Assembly: GCA_934591705.1 (NCBI GenBank)
Contig: CAKTPM010000001.1
Location: forward strand, 62,001 to 126,000
Length of the DNA: 64,000 nucleotides
Direction: 5' to 3'
Origin: an uncultured Oscillospiraceae bacterium
Lineage (GTDB): Bacteria > Bacillota > Clostridia > Oscillospirales > Oscillospiraceae
Every line of letters starts with the position of its first letter. The first letter of the stretch is position 1. The position numbers and the translations under genes were made by a program. Shown here in pieces: positions 42,470 to 51,337 of this stretch. The notes beneath the pieces are model-generated. The model saw nothing but the letters and a program-made list of their open reading frames with translations, made no database searches and had not been told where the DNA came from.

Positions 42470-42509
42470 TTGTCGGTTTCAAATTTGTCGGTTTCAAAAA
42501 CTGTCGGTT
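42470..42509. repeat. Short direct repeats between gmk and rpoZ
   Basis: TTGTCGGTTTCAAA occurs at 42470-42483 and 42485-42498, and a third partial copy CTGTCGGTT lies at 42501-42509 reaching the gmk stop codon. Looks like a local duplication of the gmk 3' end; no promoter or terminator form. Confidence 0.85.
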
Positions 42510-43101
42510 ATTTGCGCAAGGCGTCCATCCGCTCGGCGGGCCTGCAATGCTCCGCCAGCATGATGGCGCGGATCTCCCGCACGGCCTCCTCCACCGAATC
42601 GTTGATGACGAAGTAGTCATAGTCGGCGGCGTTGATGAGCTCCACCTTGGCCCGCAGGAGACGCTTGCCCACCTTTTCAGCACTGTCGGTGCCCCGGGCG
42701 GTGAGGCGGCGCTCCAGCTCCTCCCAGGAGGGGGGCGCGATGAAGATGCGCACGGTGTCGGGCCGCTTGGCATAGACCTGGGCGGCGCCCTGGACCTCGA
42801 TGTCCAGGATCACATCCTGGCCCTGGATCAGGGCGGCGTCCACGAACTTCTTGGGGGTGCCGTAGAAGTTGCCTACATACTCAGCATACTCCAAAAACTC
42901 ATCCCCGGCGATCCAGCTCTGAAACGCCTCGGTGGAAATAAAGTGGTAGTCCCGGCCATCCGTCTCCCCGGGGCGGGGCTTGCGGGTGGTGGCGGAAACG
43001 GAAAAATAGATGTCGTCCCGGCCCTCCAGGAGCTGCTTTAGAACGGTGCTTTTGCCCACACCGGAGGGCCCGGAAATGATGAATGTCTTGCCGGTCTTCA
43101 C
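42508..43101 (-). CDS. gmk: Guanylate kinase
   Basis: A 197-residue nucleoside monophosphate kinase turning GMP into GDP with ATP. The P-loop GPSGVGKST lies at residues 11-19. The GMP-binding region has [19 protein letters not shown] and [14 protein letters not shown], and the lid helix [17 protein letters not shown] follows. Overlaps remA by four bases. Confidence 0.96.
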   Translation of the reverse strand: MKTGKTFIISGPSGVGKSTVLKQLLEGRDDIYFSVSATTRKPRPGETDGRDYHFISTEAFQSWIAGDEFLEYAEYVGNFYGTPKKFVDAALIQGQDVILDIEVQGAAQVYAKRPDTVRIFIAPPSWEELERRLTARGTDSAEKVGKRLLRAKVELINAADYDYFVINDSVEEAVREIRAIMLAEHCRPAERMDALRK

Positions 43102-43364
43102 TGCTGCTCTTCCTCCTTAAAATCCTCCATGCGCATGCCGCAGCGCAGCCCCAGCTTTTCCGCCGGCAGGGCGCTTAAGACCACATGGTCGGAGTCCATG
43201 ATGAGTATGGCCGCGGTCTTGCGGCCGTAGGTGGCATCGATGAGCATGCCCCGGTCGCGGCTCTCCTGGACCAGGCGCTTAATGGGCGCGCTGTCAGGAC
43301 TCACCACGGCGATCATCCGCTCCCGGGCCACCAGGTTGCCAAAGCCGATATTGATAAGCTCCAT
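43098..43364 (-). CDS. remA: RemA-like DNA-binding protein (DUF370)
   Basis: An 88-residue member of the DUF370 family, matching RemA/Ylz[30 protein letters not shown], then [28 protein letters not shown]. In B. subtilis RemA is a ring-forming DNA-wrapping activator of biofilm matrix and osmoprotection genes. The C-terminal FKEEEQQ tail is variable. The remA-gmk-rpoZ order is conserved in Firmicutes. Confidence 0.9.
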   Translation of the reverse strand: MELINIGFGNLVARERMIAVVSPDSAPIKRLVQESRDRGMLIDATYGRKTAAILIMDSDHVVLSALPAEKLGLRCGMRMEDFKEEEQQ

Positions 43365-43373
43365 AGCCGCCCC

Positions 43374-44252
43374 TCACTCGATGTTCTGGACCTGCTCGCG
43401 GATCTTCTCCACCTCGGCCTTCATGGCCAGGACATTCTCCGTAATGGCCAGGTCCTTGCACTTAGAGCCGATGGTGTTGCACTCCCGGTTGAACTCCTGG
43501 ACCAAAAAGTCCAGGTCCCGGCCCACGGGCTTGTCGCTCTGCAGCATCTTGCGAAGCTGGGCGATGTGGCTGCGCAGGCGCACCGTCTCCTCGTCTACGG
43601 CCACCTTGTCGGCGTAGATGGCGGCCTCCTGCAAAATGCGGCCCTCGTCCACGGTGGTGGAGGCAAGCACCTCCTGCATCTTGGCGGTGAGCTTTTCCCG
43701 GTACTCGCTGACGGTCTGGGGAGAGCGCTCCTCCACAGTGGCCACGCACTTTTCAATGGCCGCGGCCCGGGAGAGGACATCCTCTGCCAGCTTCTCCCCC
43801 TCCACGGCGCGCATGGCATTGAAGGCGTCCAGGGCCGCGTCCAGCACGGTGCAGAGGTCCCGGCTCATGGCCTCCTGGTCCTCCTCCGCCTTGGTCACCA
43901 CCAGGACATCGGGAAATTTGGAAAGGTTCAGTGCCGTGATCTCCGCCTCCGGGGAGAACATGGTGTTGAGCTTGGTAAGAGCCGCGTAGTACTCCTTGGC
44001 CAGCGACTCATTCACCGTGACCACCGTGTCATCGGCAGCGGTGGCGTCGATGGTCACGAACACATCCACCTTGCCCCGGGAGATGGCCCCCTGCACATGG
44101 GTGCGGATGGCGTCCTCGGCGAAGATGTAGGCCCGGGGCATCTTGGCGGTACAGTCTAAATAACGGTTGTTGACGGAGCGCACCTCCACGGTGATGTCCC
44201 TGCCGGAAAGCGCGGCTTTTGCCCGTCCGTAGCCGGTCATACTCTTGACCAC
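43374..44252 (-). CDS. YicC-family endoribonuclease
   Basis: A 292-residue protein of the YicC/YloC family. E. coli YicC promotes decay of the sRNA RyhB and has endoribonuclease activity. Landmarks are MTGYGRAKA at the start, VEVRSVNNRYLD and the C-terminal DUF1732 with KMLQSDKPVGRDLDFLVQEFNRECNTIGSKC. Ten bases separate it from remA. Usual length. Confidence 0.92.
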   Translation of the reverse strand: MVKSMTGYGRAKAALSGRDITVEVRSVNNRYLDCTAKMPRAYIFAEDAIRTHVQGAISRGKVDVFVTIDATAADDTVVTVNESLAKEYYAALTKLNTMFSPEAEITALNLSKFPDVLVVTKAEEDQEAMSRDLCTVLDAALDAFNAMRAVEGEKLAEDVLSRAAAIEKCVATVEERSPQTVSEYREKLTAKMQEVLASTTVDEGRILQEAAIYADKVAVDEETVRLRSHIAQLRKMLQSDKPVGRDLDFLVQEFNRECNTIGSKCKDLAITENVLAMKAEVEKIREQVQNIE

Positions 44253-44289
44253 TTTCTTTTCCTCCTATGTGAACACAAAAATTTTGCTC

Positions 44290-44922
44290 TCAGCAAATGC
44301 AGAAGCGGATACCCATGCTGCTGGCGGCGCTGAGGCACGCCATGCCCGCGCACAGCCGCAGGCACATGCCGTTGTCGCTGCACTGGGCGGTGCTGACGCT
44401 GCCGAAGGGATTGTAGGCCCCGGCGCGGCCCTCCAGCACATCCAGCGCCCGCTGGTACTCCGCGTTGTCGGGGTCCATCTGCGCGGCCAGCTGGAAGTAT
44501 TGCCGGGCCTCGTCCATCCACCCTCGGCGGTAGCACACCATGCCCTTGAGGAAGTTCCACTCGGCATTGCGGTCGGCAGCGGCGTTGAGCAGCTCATCGG
44601 CCAGATTCAGGTTCCCCTGCTGGATGGCCACCCGCACCCGGGCATAGGCGGAGTTGGGGTTATAGCCGCCGTAGCTGCTGTAGCTGCCGTAGCGGCTGGC
44701 GCCGGCGGCGCCGCCATAGCCGGTGCGGCCGCCCTTGCGCAGGGTCTGCACCGCCTCGTAGGCCTCGTTGATCTCCTTCATCTTCTCCTGGGCCAGGTCG
44801 GCCAAGGGGCTGTCATGATAGTTATCGGGGTGATACTTCTTGGCCAGCTCGCGGTAGGCCTTTTTCAGTTCGTCATCGCTGCAATCGGGCTTTACGCCCA
44901 GCACCTGATAGGGATCTGCCAT
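44290..44922 (-). CDS. J-domain protein with TPR-like middle and cysteine-rich tail
   Basis: A 210-residue protein. The N-terminal J domain (about residues 1-70) has the HPD tripeptide in [10 protein letters not shown], so it should stimulate a DnaK ATPase. A Gly/Tyr/Ser-rich linker ([18 protein letters not shown]) follows, then a helical region resembling tetratricopeptide repeats ([15 protein letters not shown]...[23 protein letters not shown]). The last 30 residues carry many Cys ([17 protein letters not shown]...FCIC), unusual for this class. It is not a full DnaJ. The client is unknown. Confidence 0.8.
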   Translation of the reverse strand: MADPYQVLGVKPDCSDDELKKAYRELAKKYHPDNYHDSPLADLAQEKMKEINEAYEAVQTLRKGGRTGYGGAAGASRYGSYSSYGGYNPNSAYARVRVAIQQGNLNLADELLNAAADRNAEWNFLKGMVCYRRGWMDEARQYFQLAAQMDPDNAEYQRALDVLEGRAGAYNPFGSVSTAQCSDNGMCLRLCAGMACLSAASSMGIRFCIC

Positions 44923-44942
44923 AAGGAAATTCCTTTCCGAAA

Positions 44943-45809
44943 TCAGTTCTTTTGTTTCTTGTTGTGAAAGCTGCCGCTGAGCACCCCGCCGGCCACCTGG
45001 TAGAGACCCATGTACACCACATTGCGCACAACGCCCTGGTAGCTGCCGAAGTCCGCCAGCTCAAAGGCGGCGGCCATGGCCCGCACGGAGGCATCCAGTG
45101 TCCGGGCCAGCGCCCCCCTGCTGCCCTCATCCAGCACCCCGCCGGTAAGATCGTAGCGCAGGGGCAGGGGGTTATAGCTCCCCGCCGCCGTATCCTTGGC
45201 GAGGTCGTCCGCCGCGTCGATGAGGTATATCCACCGGCCTAAGTGGTAGAGCAGCTGCTCCAGCACCCGGCGGCGGACGGGGTCCTCCTCCGCCGCGGCG
45301 GCGCTTTGCAGCAGCCGGGCAAAGGTGTCCGCCGGGCGGTCCAGGGAGGGACAGCGCTCCGCCTCCAGGGCGGCAAGCTCCCGGAGATGGGCACGGGTGG
45401 CGGCATCGAAGGCCGGCTGGCGCTTCTGCGCCCTGCGGTAGGCCCGGCGCAGGAACAGGGCCGCCGCCCGGTACTTGAGACCGGCGAAAAAGCCGTGGTC
45501 GGCGATGCCGTCCTGCAGCTGCCACCAGGCCAGCACGATGCTCATGTCCGCCGCCGTATCCATGGCGCCGCTGCCGCAGCGGCAGGTACGCCGGCGAAAG
45601 GGATGGGCCACGCACCGGCTCCGGCAGCTCTGCCAGGGTGTCTTTTCCAGCAGCATGGCCAGAAAGGTGAAATCGTAGTTCAGGATCATCCGTCCGGCCG
45701 GGCCGTAGCGCCGGCCCAGGGTGTGGCAAAGGCCGCAGTAGGCCGCCTGGAAGGTCTCCTTATCCGCCGGGGACAGGGCGTCGGCGGCGGGAAGCACATA
45801 GCCGAACAT
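44943..45809 (-). CDS. DUF5685-family protein
   Basis: A 288-residue protein that resembles DUF5685 members common in clostridia. It starts [32 protein letters not shown] and contains a Cys-rich region ([17 protein letters not shown]), followed by helical stretches such as [22 protein letters not shown] and [19 protein letters not shown], the latter reminiscent of trans-isoprenyl enzyme-type helices with Asp residues. Function is unknown. It begins inside the stop codon of rseC (ATG overlap), which suggests coupled translation; the DnaJ-like gene follows. Confidence 0.75.
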   Translation of the reverse strand: MFGYVLPAADALSPADKETFQAAYCGLCHTLGRRYGPAGRMILNYDFTFLAMLLEKTPWQSCRSRCVAHPFRRRTCRCGSGAMDTAADMSIVLAWWQLQDGIADHGFFAGLKYRAAALFLRRAYRRAQKRQPAFDAATRAHLRELAALEAERCPSLDRPADTFARLLQSAAAAEEDPVRRRVLEQLLYHLGRWIYLIDAADDLAKDTAAGSYNPLPLRYDLTGGVLDEGSRGALARTLDASVRAMAAAFELADFGSYQGVVRNVVYMGLYQVAGGVLSGSFHNKKQKN

Positions 45810-46213
45810 CAGAAGAAGCGGGTGATCTCGTAGGTCAAAAGCTCCCGCCGATGGGCGTAGCGGTCATAGAGGACGCAGGGCACGAAGCACAGCGCCGCCG
45901 CCGCGATGGCGGCCACATAGCGCCAGCTCTCGGGCAGCATATCCGTGAGGAAATAGCCCAGCAGGAAGCCCGCCACCGGCAGGAGGTAGACCACGGCCAC
46001 CACGCCCAGGAGCTTTTTGGTGCTGCTCTGTACCACCACCTTGTCACCCGGTTTGGCACCGATGGGGTTGTGGGCCCGGGCGTGGATGGCGGCGCCGGTC
46101 ATGCCGCAGCCGGCGCATTCCTCACAGTCGTGACCGCAGGCGGACTTGCGGGGCACGGAGATCTCCGCGTAGTCCGCGTCCAAAAGTTTTTCCACTGTTG
46201 CGATCTGTGTCAT
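45809..46213 (-). CDS. RseC-family redox-associated membrane protein
   Basis: A 134-residue protein of the RseC/MucC family, seen with SoxR-reducing Rnf complexes. The N-terminal cytoplasmic part has a cysteine cluster CGHDCEECAGCG that could hold an Fe-S cluster. Two membrane segments (about residues 72-92, VVAVVYLLPVAGFLLGYFL, and 97-117) follow. No rnf genes lie in this window, so its partner must be elsewhere. It lies between the cda genes and DUF5685. Confidence 0.8.
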   Translation of the reverse strand: MTQIATVEKLLDADYAEISVPRKSACGHDCEECAGCGMTGAAIHARAHNPIGAKPGDKVVVQSSTKKLLGVVAVVYLLPVAGFLLGYFLTDMLPESWRYVAAIAAAALCFVPCVLYDRYAHRRELLTYEITRFF

Positions 46214-46239
46214 GATAGTATAACCTCTTCTCTTTTGCT

Positions 46240-47535
46240 TTAGGTGGTTTTTTTCTGGGTGTCCTTATTCTGGGAGGGCTTTGCGGTCTGCTGGGTATCC
46301 TCCGTCTCCTCCGGCTCCCGGACCTCCACCGAGACGGTGACCTGATAGGTGCCCTTGGGGATGATGTCCTCATAGCCGTTGACGATGATCTTCACCGGTA
46401 CGGTGTGGATCCCCGCCCCGCTGATCTCGCTGAGGTCGGCGCTGACCTGGACATCCTTGCTCTCCAGCGTGTCCAGGGACTCCTGGAGACCCCACACGGT
46501 CACGGTGATGGTCGACTCCGTGGGGGTGGCCTTGAAGCCGTCGGGCACATTGATGCAGGTGATGCCCTCCACCTGCAGGGTGCGCTCACCGGCGCCGTTG
46601 ACGCTCACCGTCACCAGGGCGGTGGCGGGATCGTCGGTGGAGAGGGTGGTGCCCACCGGGGGCTTGATATCATAGGTAAAGGTCTGATAGGGCTGCAGGT
46701 CCTCCACATAGAGCTTGTCGAGAACGATGCTGGCGATGCTGTCCAGGGTCTTGCGCTCGCCCACCAGCGTCACCGTCTGAGGGGAGACCTCATAGTCCAC
46801 GGCATCCGTGGTGGTGCCGCCGCCCACCAGATTCAGCTCCAGGGGGATGACCTTGGTGGTACGCACGGGAACGGTGACCTGGATGACCTTGGTGGCCGAG
46901 CGGATGTTGCTGTTCTCCACCGGCACATCGTTGTAGTCATAGAGGGTGTATTCCAATGTCTCGGTGATGGTATCAATGGCGCCGGAGGCGCTGACCTTCA
47001 CCTTGGCATAGCTGACATTCAAAAGCTCCTCCCGCTGGGCGTGGAGGGAGATGGTGGACACATCGATGCTCACCTCGCCCATGAAGTAGCCGCCGGCCAC
47101 ATCGCCCACCACATCACAGTATACCGGCACCTCCTTGGTGTACAGCTCGCCCACCGTCACGGTGATGTTGTCCGCGCTGGCGCTCTTGGTGGTGATGCCG
47201 TTGCGGGGATAGTATACCGTGTAGTTCAGGGTCTGGGTGCCGGTGGAGGTGATGGAGGAGGTGTCCGCCACCACGCGGATGGCCTTTTCATTGAGCTCGT
47301 AGAGCACATTCCGGGAGCCCTCCAGCTTCAGGTCCACGGTGGTGTCATACCCCGAGAGGAGCATGAAGCCCCGGTCGGCCAGAGTGGTGTGCTCATCGGC
47401 AAATTCCACGGGGATGTTCTTGACATCCAGGGTGGTCTTGGTGACCAGCTCCGTATCCAGGTAGATCCAAAGGGCCACGGCGATGAGGATGGAGAGGATC
47501 AGCTGAGCCGCTCTTTGCTTATTCGTCTTTTTCAT
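46240..47535 (-). CDS. cdaR: CdaR, YbbR-domain regulator of diadenylate cyclase
   Basis: A 431-residue protein with one N-terminal membrane segment (about 8-27) and four extracytoplasmic YbbR-type repeats in beta-rich sequence. An Asp/Glu/Thr/Gln/Lys-rich tail ends it. In Firmicutes CdaR binds CdaA and tunes c-di-AMP synthesis. Start ATG 47535 is preceded by AAAGGAG and overlaps the cdaA end by 17 bases. The usual third gene, glmM, is not adjacent here. Confidence 0.9.
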   Translation of the reverse strand: MKKTNKQRAAQLILSILIAVALWIYLDTELVTKTTLDVKNIPVEFADEHTTLADRGFMLLSGYDTTVDLKLEGSRNVLYELNEKAIRVVADTSSITSTGTQTLNYTVYYPRNGITTKSASADNITVTVGELYTKEVPVYCDVVGDVAGGYFMGEVSIDVSTISLHAQREELLNVSYAKVKVSASGAIDTITETLEYTLYDYNDVPVENSNIRSATKVIQVTVPVRTTKVIPLELNLVGGGTTTDAVDYEVSPQTVTLVGERKTLDSIASIVLDKLYVEDLQPYQTFTYDIKPPVGTTLSTDDPATALVTVSVNGAGERTLQVEGITCINVPDGFKATPTESTITVTVWGLQESLDTLESKDVQVSADLSEISGAGIHTVPVKIIVNGYEDIIPKGTYQVTVSVEVREPEETEDTQQTAKPSQNKDTQKKTT

Positions 47536-48412
47536 GACCGTTCTCCTTTCCGGCCCGGTGCAGCATGGCACCCAGCCGCGCCAGCGGCTTGTCCTCCGCC
47601 TGGTCCTCATCCGGCGGCAGCAGCTCGTTGCGTAAAAGCATCCCCAGGGTCTCCGGAGTCAGGTGGCGCTTGAGCATACCGCCCTGGGCCACGGAGATGG
47701 ACCCCGTCTCCTCGGAGACGATCACCGCCAGGGCGTCGGAGTTCTCGCTGATGCCGATGCCCGCCCGGTGGCGCATGCCCAGATCGCGGCTGAGGTTCAC
47801 ATTCTTAGAAAGCGGCAGCATGCAGCCCGCCGCCATGATGCGGCCGTTGCGGATGAGGCAGGCGCCGTCGTGCATGGGCGCGTTGATAAAGAAGATATTC
47901 TTGAGAAGCTCGCTGTTTACCGAGGCGTCGAAGGCAGTGCCGCTGCGGGCCACGCCGTCGAGATTGATCTCCCGCTCGAAGACCATCAGAACGCCGGTCT
48001 TGGTCTTGCTCATCTCCGAGCAGGCCAGGACGGTCTGCTGGATGCAGCGCTCGGTTTCCGTGAGGGCCTTTTCCGAGCGCATGAACCGGAAGATTTTGAT
48101 GTTGCTGCTGCCCAGGCGCTCTAAGATCTGGCGTATCTCCGGCTGGAAAAGGATGATGAGGGCCAGGATGCCCCATTCCATCACATGGCTGAGAATATAG
48201 TTCACCGCCCGCAGCTTCAGCGTGGCGGAGAGCCACAGGGCCACTAAAAAAATGCCCACGCCCTTGAGGATGTTGGCCGAGCGGGTGCTCTTTACCAGGT
48301 TCAGAAGCTGGTAAACCAAAAAGGCGATGATGGCCACATCCACCAGATCCGCGATGCGCAGCAGCGATAAGTATCTCCCAATTTTTCCTATCAGCATCGT
48401 AATCGTTTCCAT
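47519..48412 (-). CDS. cdaA: Diadenylate cyclase CdaA
   Basis: A 297-residue membrane enzyme that joins two ATP into cyclic di-AMP, which controls potassium and wall homeostasis. Three N-terminal spans (about residues 20-95) precede the DAC domain, with DGA at 182-184 and RHR at 214-216, both intact. The PrkC kinase elsewhere in the window and this cyclase are both wall-linked signalling systems. A near-consensus promoter lies 64 bases upstream. Confidence 0.96.
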   Translation of the reverse strand: METITMLIGKIGRYLSLLRIADLVDVAIIAFLVYQLLNLVKSTRSANILKGVGIFLVALWLSATLKLRAVNYILSHVMEWGILALIILFQPEIRQILERLGSSNIKIFRFMRSEKALTETERCIQQTVLACSEMSKTKTGVLMVFEREINLDGVARSGTAFDASVNSELLKNIFFINAPMHDGACLIRNGRIMAAGCMLPLSKNVNLSRDLGMRHRAGIGISENSDALAVIVSEETGSISVAQGGMLKRHLTPETLGMLLRNELLPPDEDQAEDKPLARLGAMLHRAGKENGHEKDE

Positions 48413-48475
48413 CGACGGTCCTCCCTTCGCGGCACCGGTACTGCCGCGCGATGCACATACTTATAGATGTTACTT

Positions 48476-48504
48476 ATTATATAAAAAATATTGGGAGATT
48501 GCAA
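48476..48504 (-). promoter_or_regulatory. Promoter of cdaA-cdaR
   Basis: TTGCAA (48504-48499), a 17-base spacer and a perfect TATAAT (48481-48476) point towards cdaA. The AT-rich sequence between 48505 and 48533 has no other clear element. Confidence 0.8.
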
Positions 48505-48533
48505 CAAAAAAATATTGTGCCAAATGTGAACTT

Positions 48534-49655
48534 TTAACGAAGGACGCCCCGCAACGCCTCCGCGAAGAGCCGTATCTCCCGGGGGGTATTGAAGACCGAG
48601 GGGCTCAGGCGCACCGTGCCGGTTTTAAGGGTCCCGGCGGTGCGGTGGGCCAGGGGCGCGCAGTGGAGCCCTGCCCGCAGCGCGATGCCCCGGCGGGCCA
48701 GGGCCTCGGCCAGCTCCTCACTGTCATACCCCTCGGCGATGAAGCTCAAAACGCCGCTCTGGCTTTGGCCGGAGGCGTCATAGAAGCACACGATGCCGGG
48801 TATGGCTCTCAGGGCCGCCAGCGCCTCCTTCACCAGGGCGGTCTCGTGGCGGCGGATGGCCTCCACGCCCCGGCTCTCCACAAAGCGCAGCCCCTCCAAA
48901 AGCCCCGCGATACCGGGCATGTTGTGGGTACCCGCCTCCAGAAGGTCGGGGTACTCCCGGGGCATGGTCTGCAGAAGCGACTGGGTGCCGGTGCCGCCAT
49001 AAAGGAGCGGCTTTGCCTCGCCGCCGCACAGAAGAAGCCCGGTACCCTGGGGGCCATAGAGCCCCTTGTGGCCCGGCATGGCCACGAAGGCCGCGCCCCA
49101 GTCCGCCAGGGAGATGGGCAGCACCCCTGCCGACTGGCTGGCATCCACCACCAAGGGCACGCCCTTTTCCCGGCACAGGGCCGCGATGTCCCCCACCGGG
49201 GCGATGCTGCCGAAGACATTGGAGACATGGTTCACGATGACTGCGTCCGCCTTTTCCTCCAGCGCCGCGCGGCATTGCCGCAGCAGCTCCTCCGGGGCAA
49301 AGAGGGGGGCGTCCAGGATCACCAGCTCCACCTCCGGGATGCTGTGCAGCGGCCGGGTGACGGCGTTGTGCTCATAGCCGGTGATCACCGCCCTGCCCCC
49401 CGGCTTCACCAAGCTGCGGATGGCGATGTTCAGCCCGTGGGTGGCGTTGGAGGTGAACACCACCCGGGCGGGATCCTCCACGCCGAAGAGCCGGGCCGCC
49501 GCCTCCCGGCAGCGATAGTCCGTCTGCTCCGCCAGCCGGGTGGCCTGATAGCTGCCCCGGCCCGGCGAGGAGAGAGTGCTCACCGCCTGCCCCACCGCCT
49601 GCTGTACCTGCCGGGGCTTCTGCAGGGTGGTGGCCCCGGCGTCCAGATAGATCAT
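48534..49655 (-). CDS. Cysteine desulfurase-family PLP enzyme (class V aminotransferase fold)
   Basis: A 373-residue PLP enzyme. The Lys for PLP is in AMPGHKGLYGPQGTGLLL (about residue 200), preceded by VDASQSAGVLPISL. VNHVSNVFGSI and FTSNATHGLNIAIRSL are typical. RAGLHCAPLAHRTAGT near residues 330-345 contains the Cys that would carry persulfide or selenium. It resembles the SufS/CsdB-type group of selenocysteine lyase/cysteine desulfurase-like proteins. It overlaps the DUF3343 gene by four bases, so the small protein probably works with it as a sulfur or selenium acceptor. The precise substrate is not fixed. Confidence 0.85.
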   Translation of the reverse strand: MIYLDAGATTLQKPRQVQQAVGQAVSTLSSPGRGSYQATRLAEQTDYRCREAAARLFGVEDPARVVFTSNATHGLNIAIRSLVKPGGRAVITGYEHNAVTRPLHSIPEVELVILDAPLFAPEELLRQCRAALEEKADAVIVNHVSNVFGSIAPVGDIAALCREKGVPLVVDASQSAGVLPISLADWGAAFVAMPGHKGLYGPQGTGLLLCGGEAKPLLYGGTGTQSLLQTMPREYPDLLEAGTHNMPGIAGLLEGLRFVESRGVEAIRRHETALVKEALAALRAIPGIVCFYDASGQSQSGVLSFIAEGYDSEELAEALARRGIALRAGLHCAPLAHRTAGTLKTGTVRLSPSVFNTPREIRLFAEALRGVLR

Positions 49656-49903
49656 ATGCTCACCTCCTGATAGTAGCCGTTTTCATAAAGATAGACACGC
49701 TTGGGGAAAATGCGTCCCTGCTCCAGGCAGTCCCGGGCCGCCGGAAGATCCTCCGGCAGCAGCCGCAGGGCGAATCCGCAGCCCTGCCGGGCCAGGGCCG
49801 AGGGCATGCGCTGTATCTGCGAGGGGACGCCGCAGCGCCGCAGACTCTGCGCCATGCGCTGGGCCAGGGTCGCCGTTTGTGCCGATAATAGATAGTGGTC
49901 CAT
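49652..49903 (-). CDS. DUF3343 putative Se/S carrier-like protein
   Basis: An 83-residue protein of the DUF3343 family: MDHYLLSAQTATLAQRMAQSLRRCGVPSQIQRMPSALARQ, then GCGFALRLLPEDL. The two conserved Cys positions, in RRCGVP and GCGF, are present and could carry sulfur or selenium. GGAGG lies six bases ahead of ATG 49903. Four-base overlap with the cysteine desulfurase-like gene suggests a two-protein module. Direct evidence of carrier activity is lacking for the family. Confidence 0.78.
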   Translation of the reverse strand: MDHYLLSAQTATLAQRMAQSLRRCGVPSQIQRMPSALARQGCGFALRLLPEDLPAARDCLEQGRIFPKRVYLYENGYYQEVSI

Positions 49904-49950
49904 GGCACACCTCCTCAGGGCCATTGTATGTACCGGGCCCGGCGCAAGTG

Positions 49951-49985
49951 AAAGGCACCGCGGTGATCTCCGCGGTGCCTTTGTG
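49951..49985 (-). terminator. Terminator of ispD-ispF
   Basis: AAAGGCACCGCGG and CCGCGGTGCCTTT enclose TGATCT, nine bases after the ispF stop. Confidence 0.8.
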
Positions 49986-49994
49986 CAGCAGGTA

Positions 49995-50477
49995 TTATCT
50001 GATTTTTTCCAGCAGGGCTACGGCCTGGGCCGCCATGCCCTCCCCGGCGCCGGTGAAGCCCAGGCGCTCCTCGGTGGTGGCCTTCACGCTGACATTTTCC
50101 GGGGCGATGCCCATGGCCTGCGCCAGGTTCCGGCGCATATGGGGAATGTGCGGCGCGAGCTTGGGCGCCTGGGCGATGACGGTGGCGTCCGTGTTCACCA
50201 CGGCGTAGCCCGCCTCCCGCAGCAGCTCACACACCCGTCTTAGCAGCGCCAAGCTGTCGGCGCCCCGATAGGTCTCGTCACTGTCCGGGAAGTGGCCGCC
50301 GATGTCCCCCAAGGCGGCGGCGCCCAGAAGGGCGTCCATCACCGCGTGGGTCAGCACATCGGCGTCGCTATGGCCCAAAAGGCCCCGGTCATGGGGGATG
50401 TCTACGCCGCCTAAGATCAGGGGGCGGCCCTCCGCCAGCCGGTGGACATCGTAGCCCTGCCCGATGCGAAAGCTCAT
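49995..50477 (-). CDS. ispF: 2-C-methyl-D-erythritol 2,4-cyclodiphosphate synthase
   Basis: A 160-residue trimeric zinc enzyme of the non-mevalonate isoprenoid pathway. DVHRL (Asp10, His12) near the start, [20 protein letters not shown] and GGHFPDSD, plus the C-terminal [17 protein letters not shown] are complete. Start ATG 50477 gives the usual N-terminus and overlaps ispD by four bases. Confidence 0.96.
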   Translation of the reverse strand: MSFRIGQGYDVHRLAEGRPLILGGVDIPHDRGLLGHSDADVLTHAVMDALLGAAALGDIGGHFPDSDETYRGADSLALLRRVCELLREAGYAVVNTDATVIAQAPKLAPHIPHMRRNLAQAMGIAPENVSVKATTEERLGFTGAGEGMAAQAVALLEKIR

Positions 50478-51214
50478 GCCCTCTCCTCCTCCCTGCGGCG
50501 CAGGATGACCCCGGCGATATCCAGATCCAGAGGGGTGGTGATCTTGATATTTTCCGGGTCTCCCGGCGTCAAGTAAACTGCCTTGCCAAGGCGCTCCACT
50601 GCGGCACAATCGTCGGTCACCTCTTCCCCGCCAGCCAAGGCGGCCTGAAGCGCCGCCCGGAGGATATCCGCCTGAAAGACCTGGGGGGTCTGCACGGCGA
50701 AAAGGGTCCTTCTATCCGGGGTGGAGAGCACTTTTCCCTGGGCGTCGGCCACCTTGACGGTGTCCGTCACCGGCAGGGCCGGGGCAGCGGCATAGGTCTT
50801 GGCCCCCTGCGCCGCCAGCTCGTCGAGCATCGCCGGGCGCACCAGGGGGCGGGCCCCGTCGTGGACGGCGATGAGCTGGGCCCGGGGGTCCGCCGCCAGG
50901 GCCGCCGCCAGCACGGAGCCGGTGCGGCTCTCACCGCCGGCGACCACCTGCACCGGCTTGCGGAGGCCGCAGCGGGCGCAGAGATCGGCGGTCTCCTGGA
51001 GCATATCCTCCCGGGCGGCCACAATGATCTCATCCACCCGCTCCGCCGCGTCCACCGCCAGCAGCGTGCGCATCAGCACGGGCATGCCCTCCAGAGACGC
51101 CAGGAGCTTGTTCTCCCCGCCCATGCGGCGGCTGCTGCCGGCGGCCGGGATCACCGCCGTGCAGAAGGGGCGGCGCTTTTGCTCTATTTTTTTCAAGGCG
51201 CTGCGAAGACCCAT
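50474..51214 (-). CDS. ispD: 2-C-methyl-D-erythritol 4-phosphate cytidylyltransferase
   Basis: A 246-residue enzyme that activates MEP with CTP. The nucleotide loop [19 protein letters not shown] lies at about residues 21-39. [11 protein letters not shown] (about 114-124) and the late [12 protein letters not shown] are present. Start ATG 51214 has AGGGGG ahead; the longer frame from 51319 runs through the upstream terminator. IspD, IspF and IspH (54.5 kb) are three MEP pathway members in the window. Confidence 0.93.
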   Translation of the reverse strand: MGLRSALKKIEQKRRPFCTAVIPAAGSSRRMGGENKLLASLEGMPVLMRTLLAVDAAERVDEIIVAAREDMLQETADLCARCGLRKPVQVVAGGESRTGSVLAAALAADPRAQLIAVHDGARPLVRPAMLDELAAQGAKTYAAAPALPVTDTVKVADAQGKVLSTPDRRTLFAVQTPQVFQADILRAALQAALAGGEEVTDDCAAVERLGKAVYLTPGDPENIKITTPLDLDIAGVILRRREEERA

Positions 51215-51288
51215 GGCAGAGGCCCCCTTTCTCGTTTTCCCCATTATAGCGGAGCGGCAGCGGCTTTTCAAGACCCTTCTCCCCAGGA

Positions 51289-51316
51289 GAAAAGCCCTCC
51301 TGCCGGAGGGCTTTTC
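51289..51316 (-). terminator. Terminator of the first CoA-transferase gene
   Basis: GAAAAGCCCTCC-TGCC-GGAGGGCTTTTC, 21 bases after the stop codon, with U-tracts both ways. Confidence 0.85.
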
Positions 51317-51337
51317 CAAAAATCCTATCAGCGTTGC

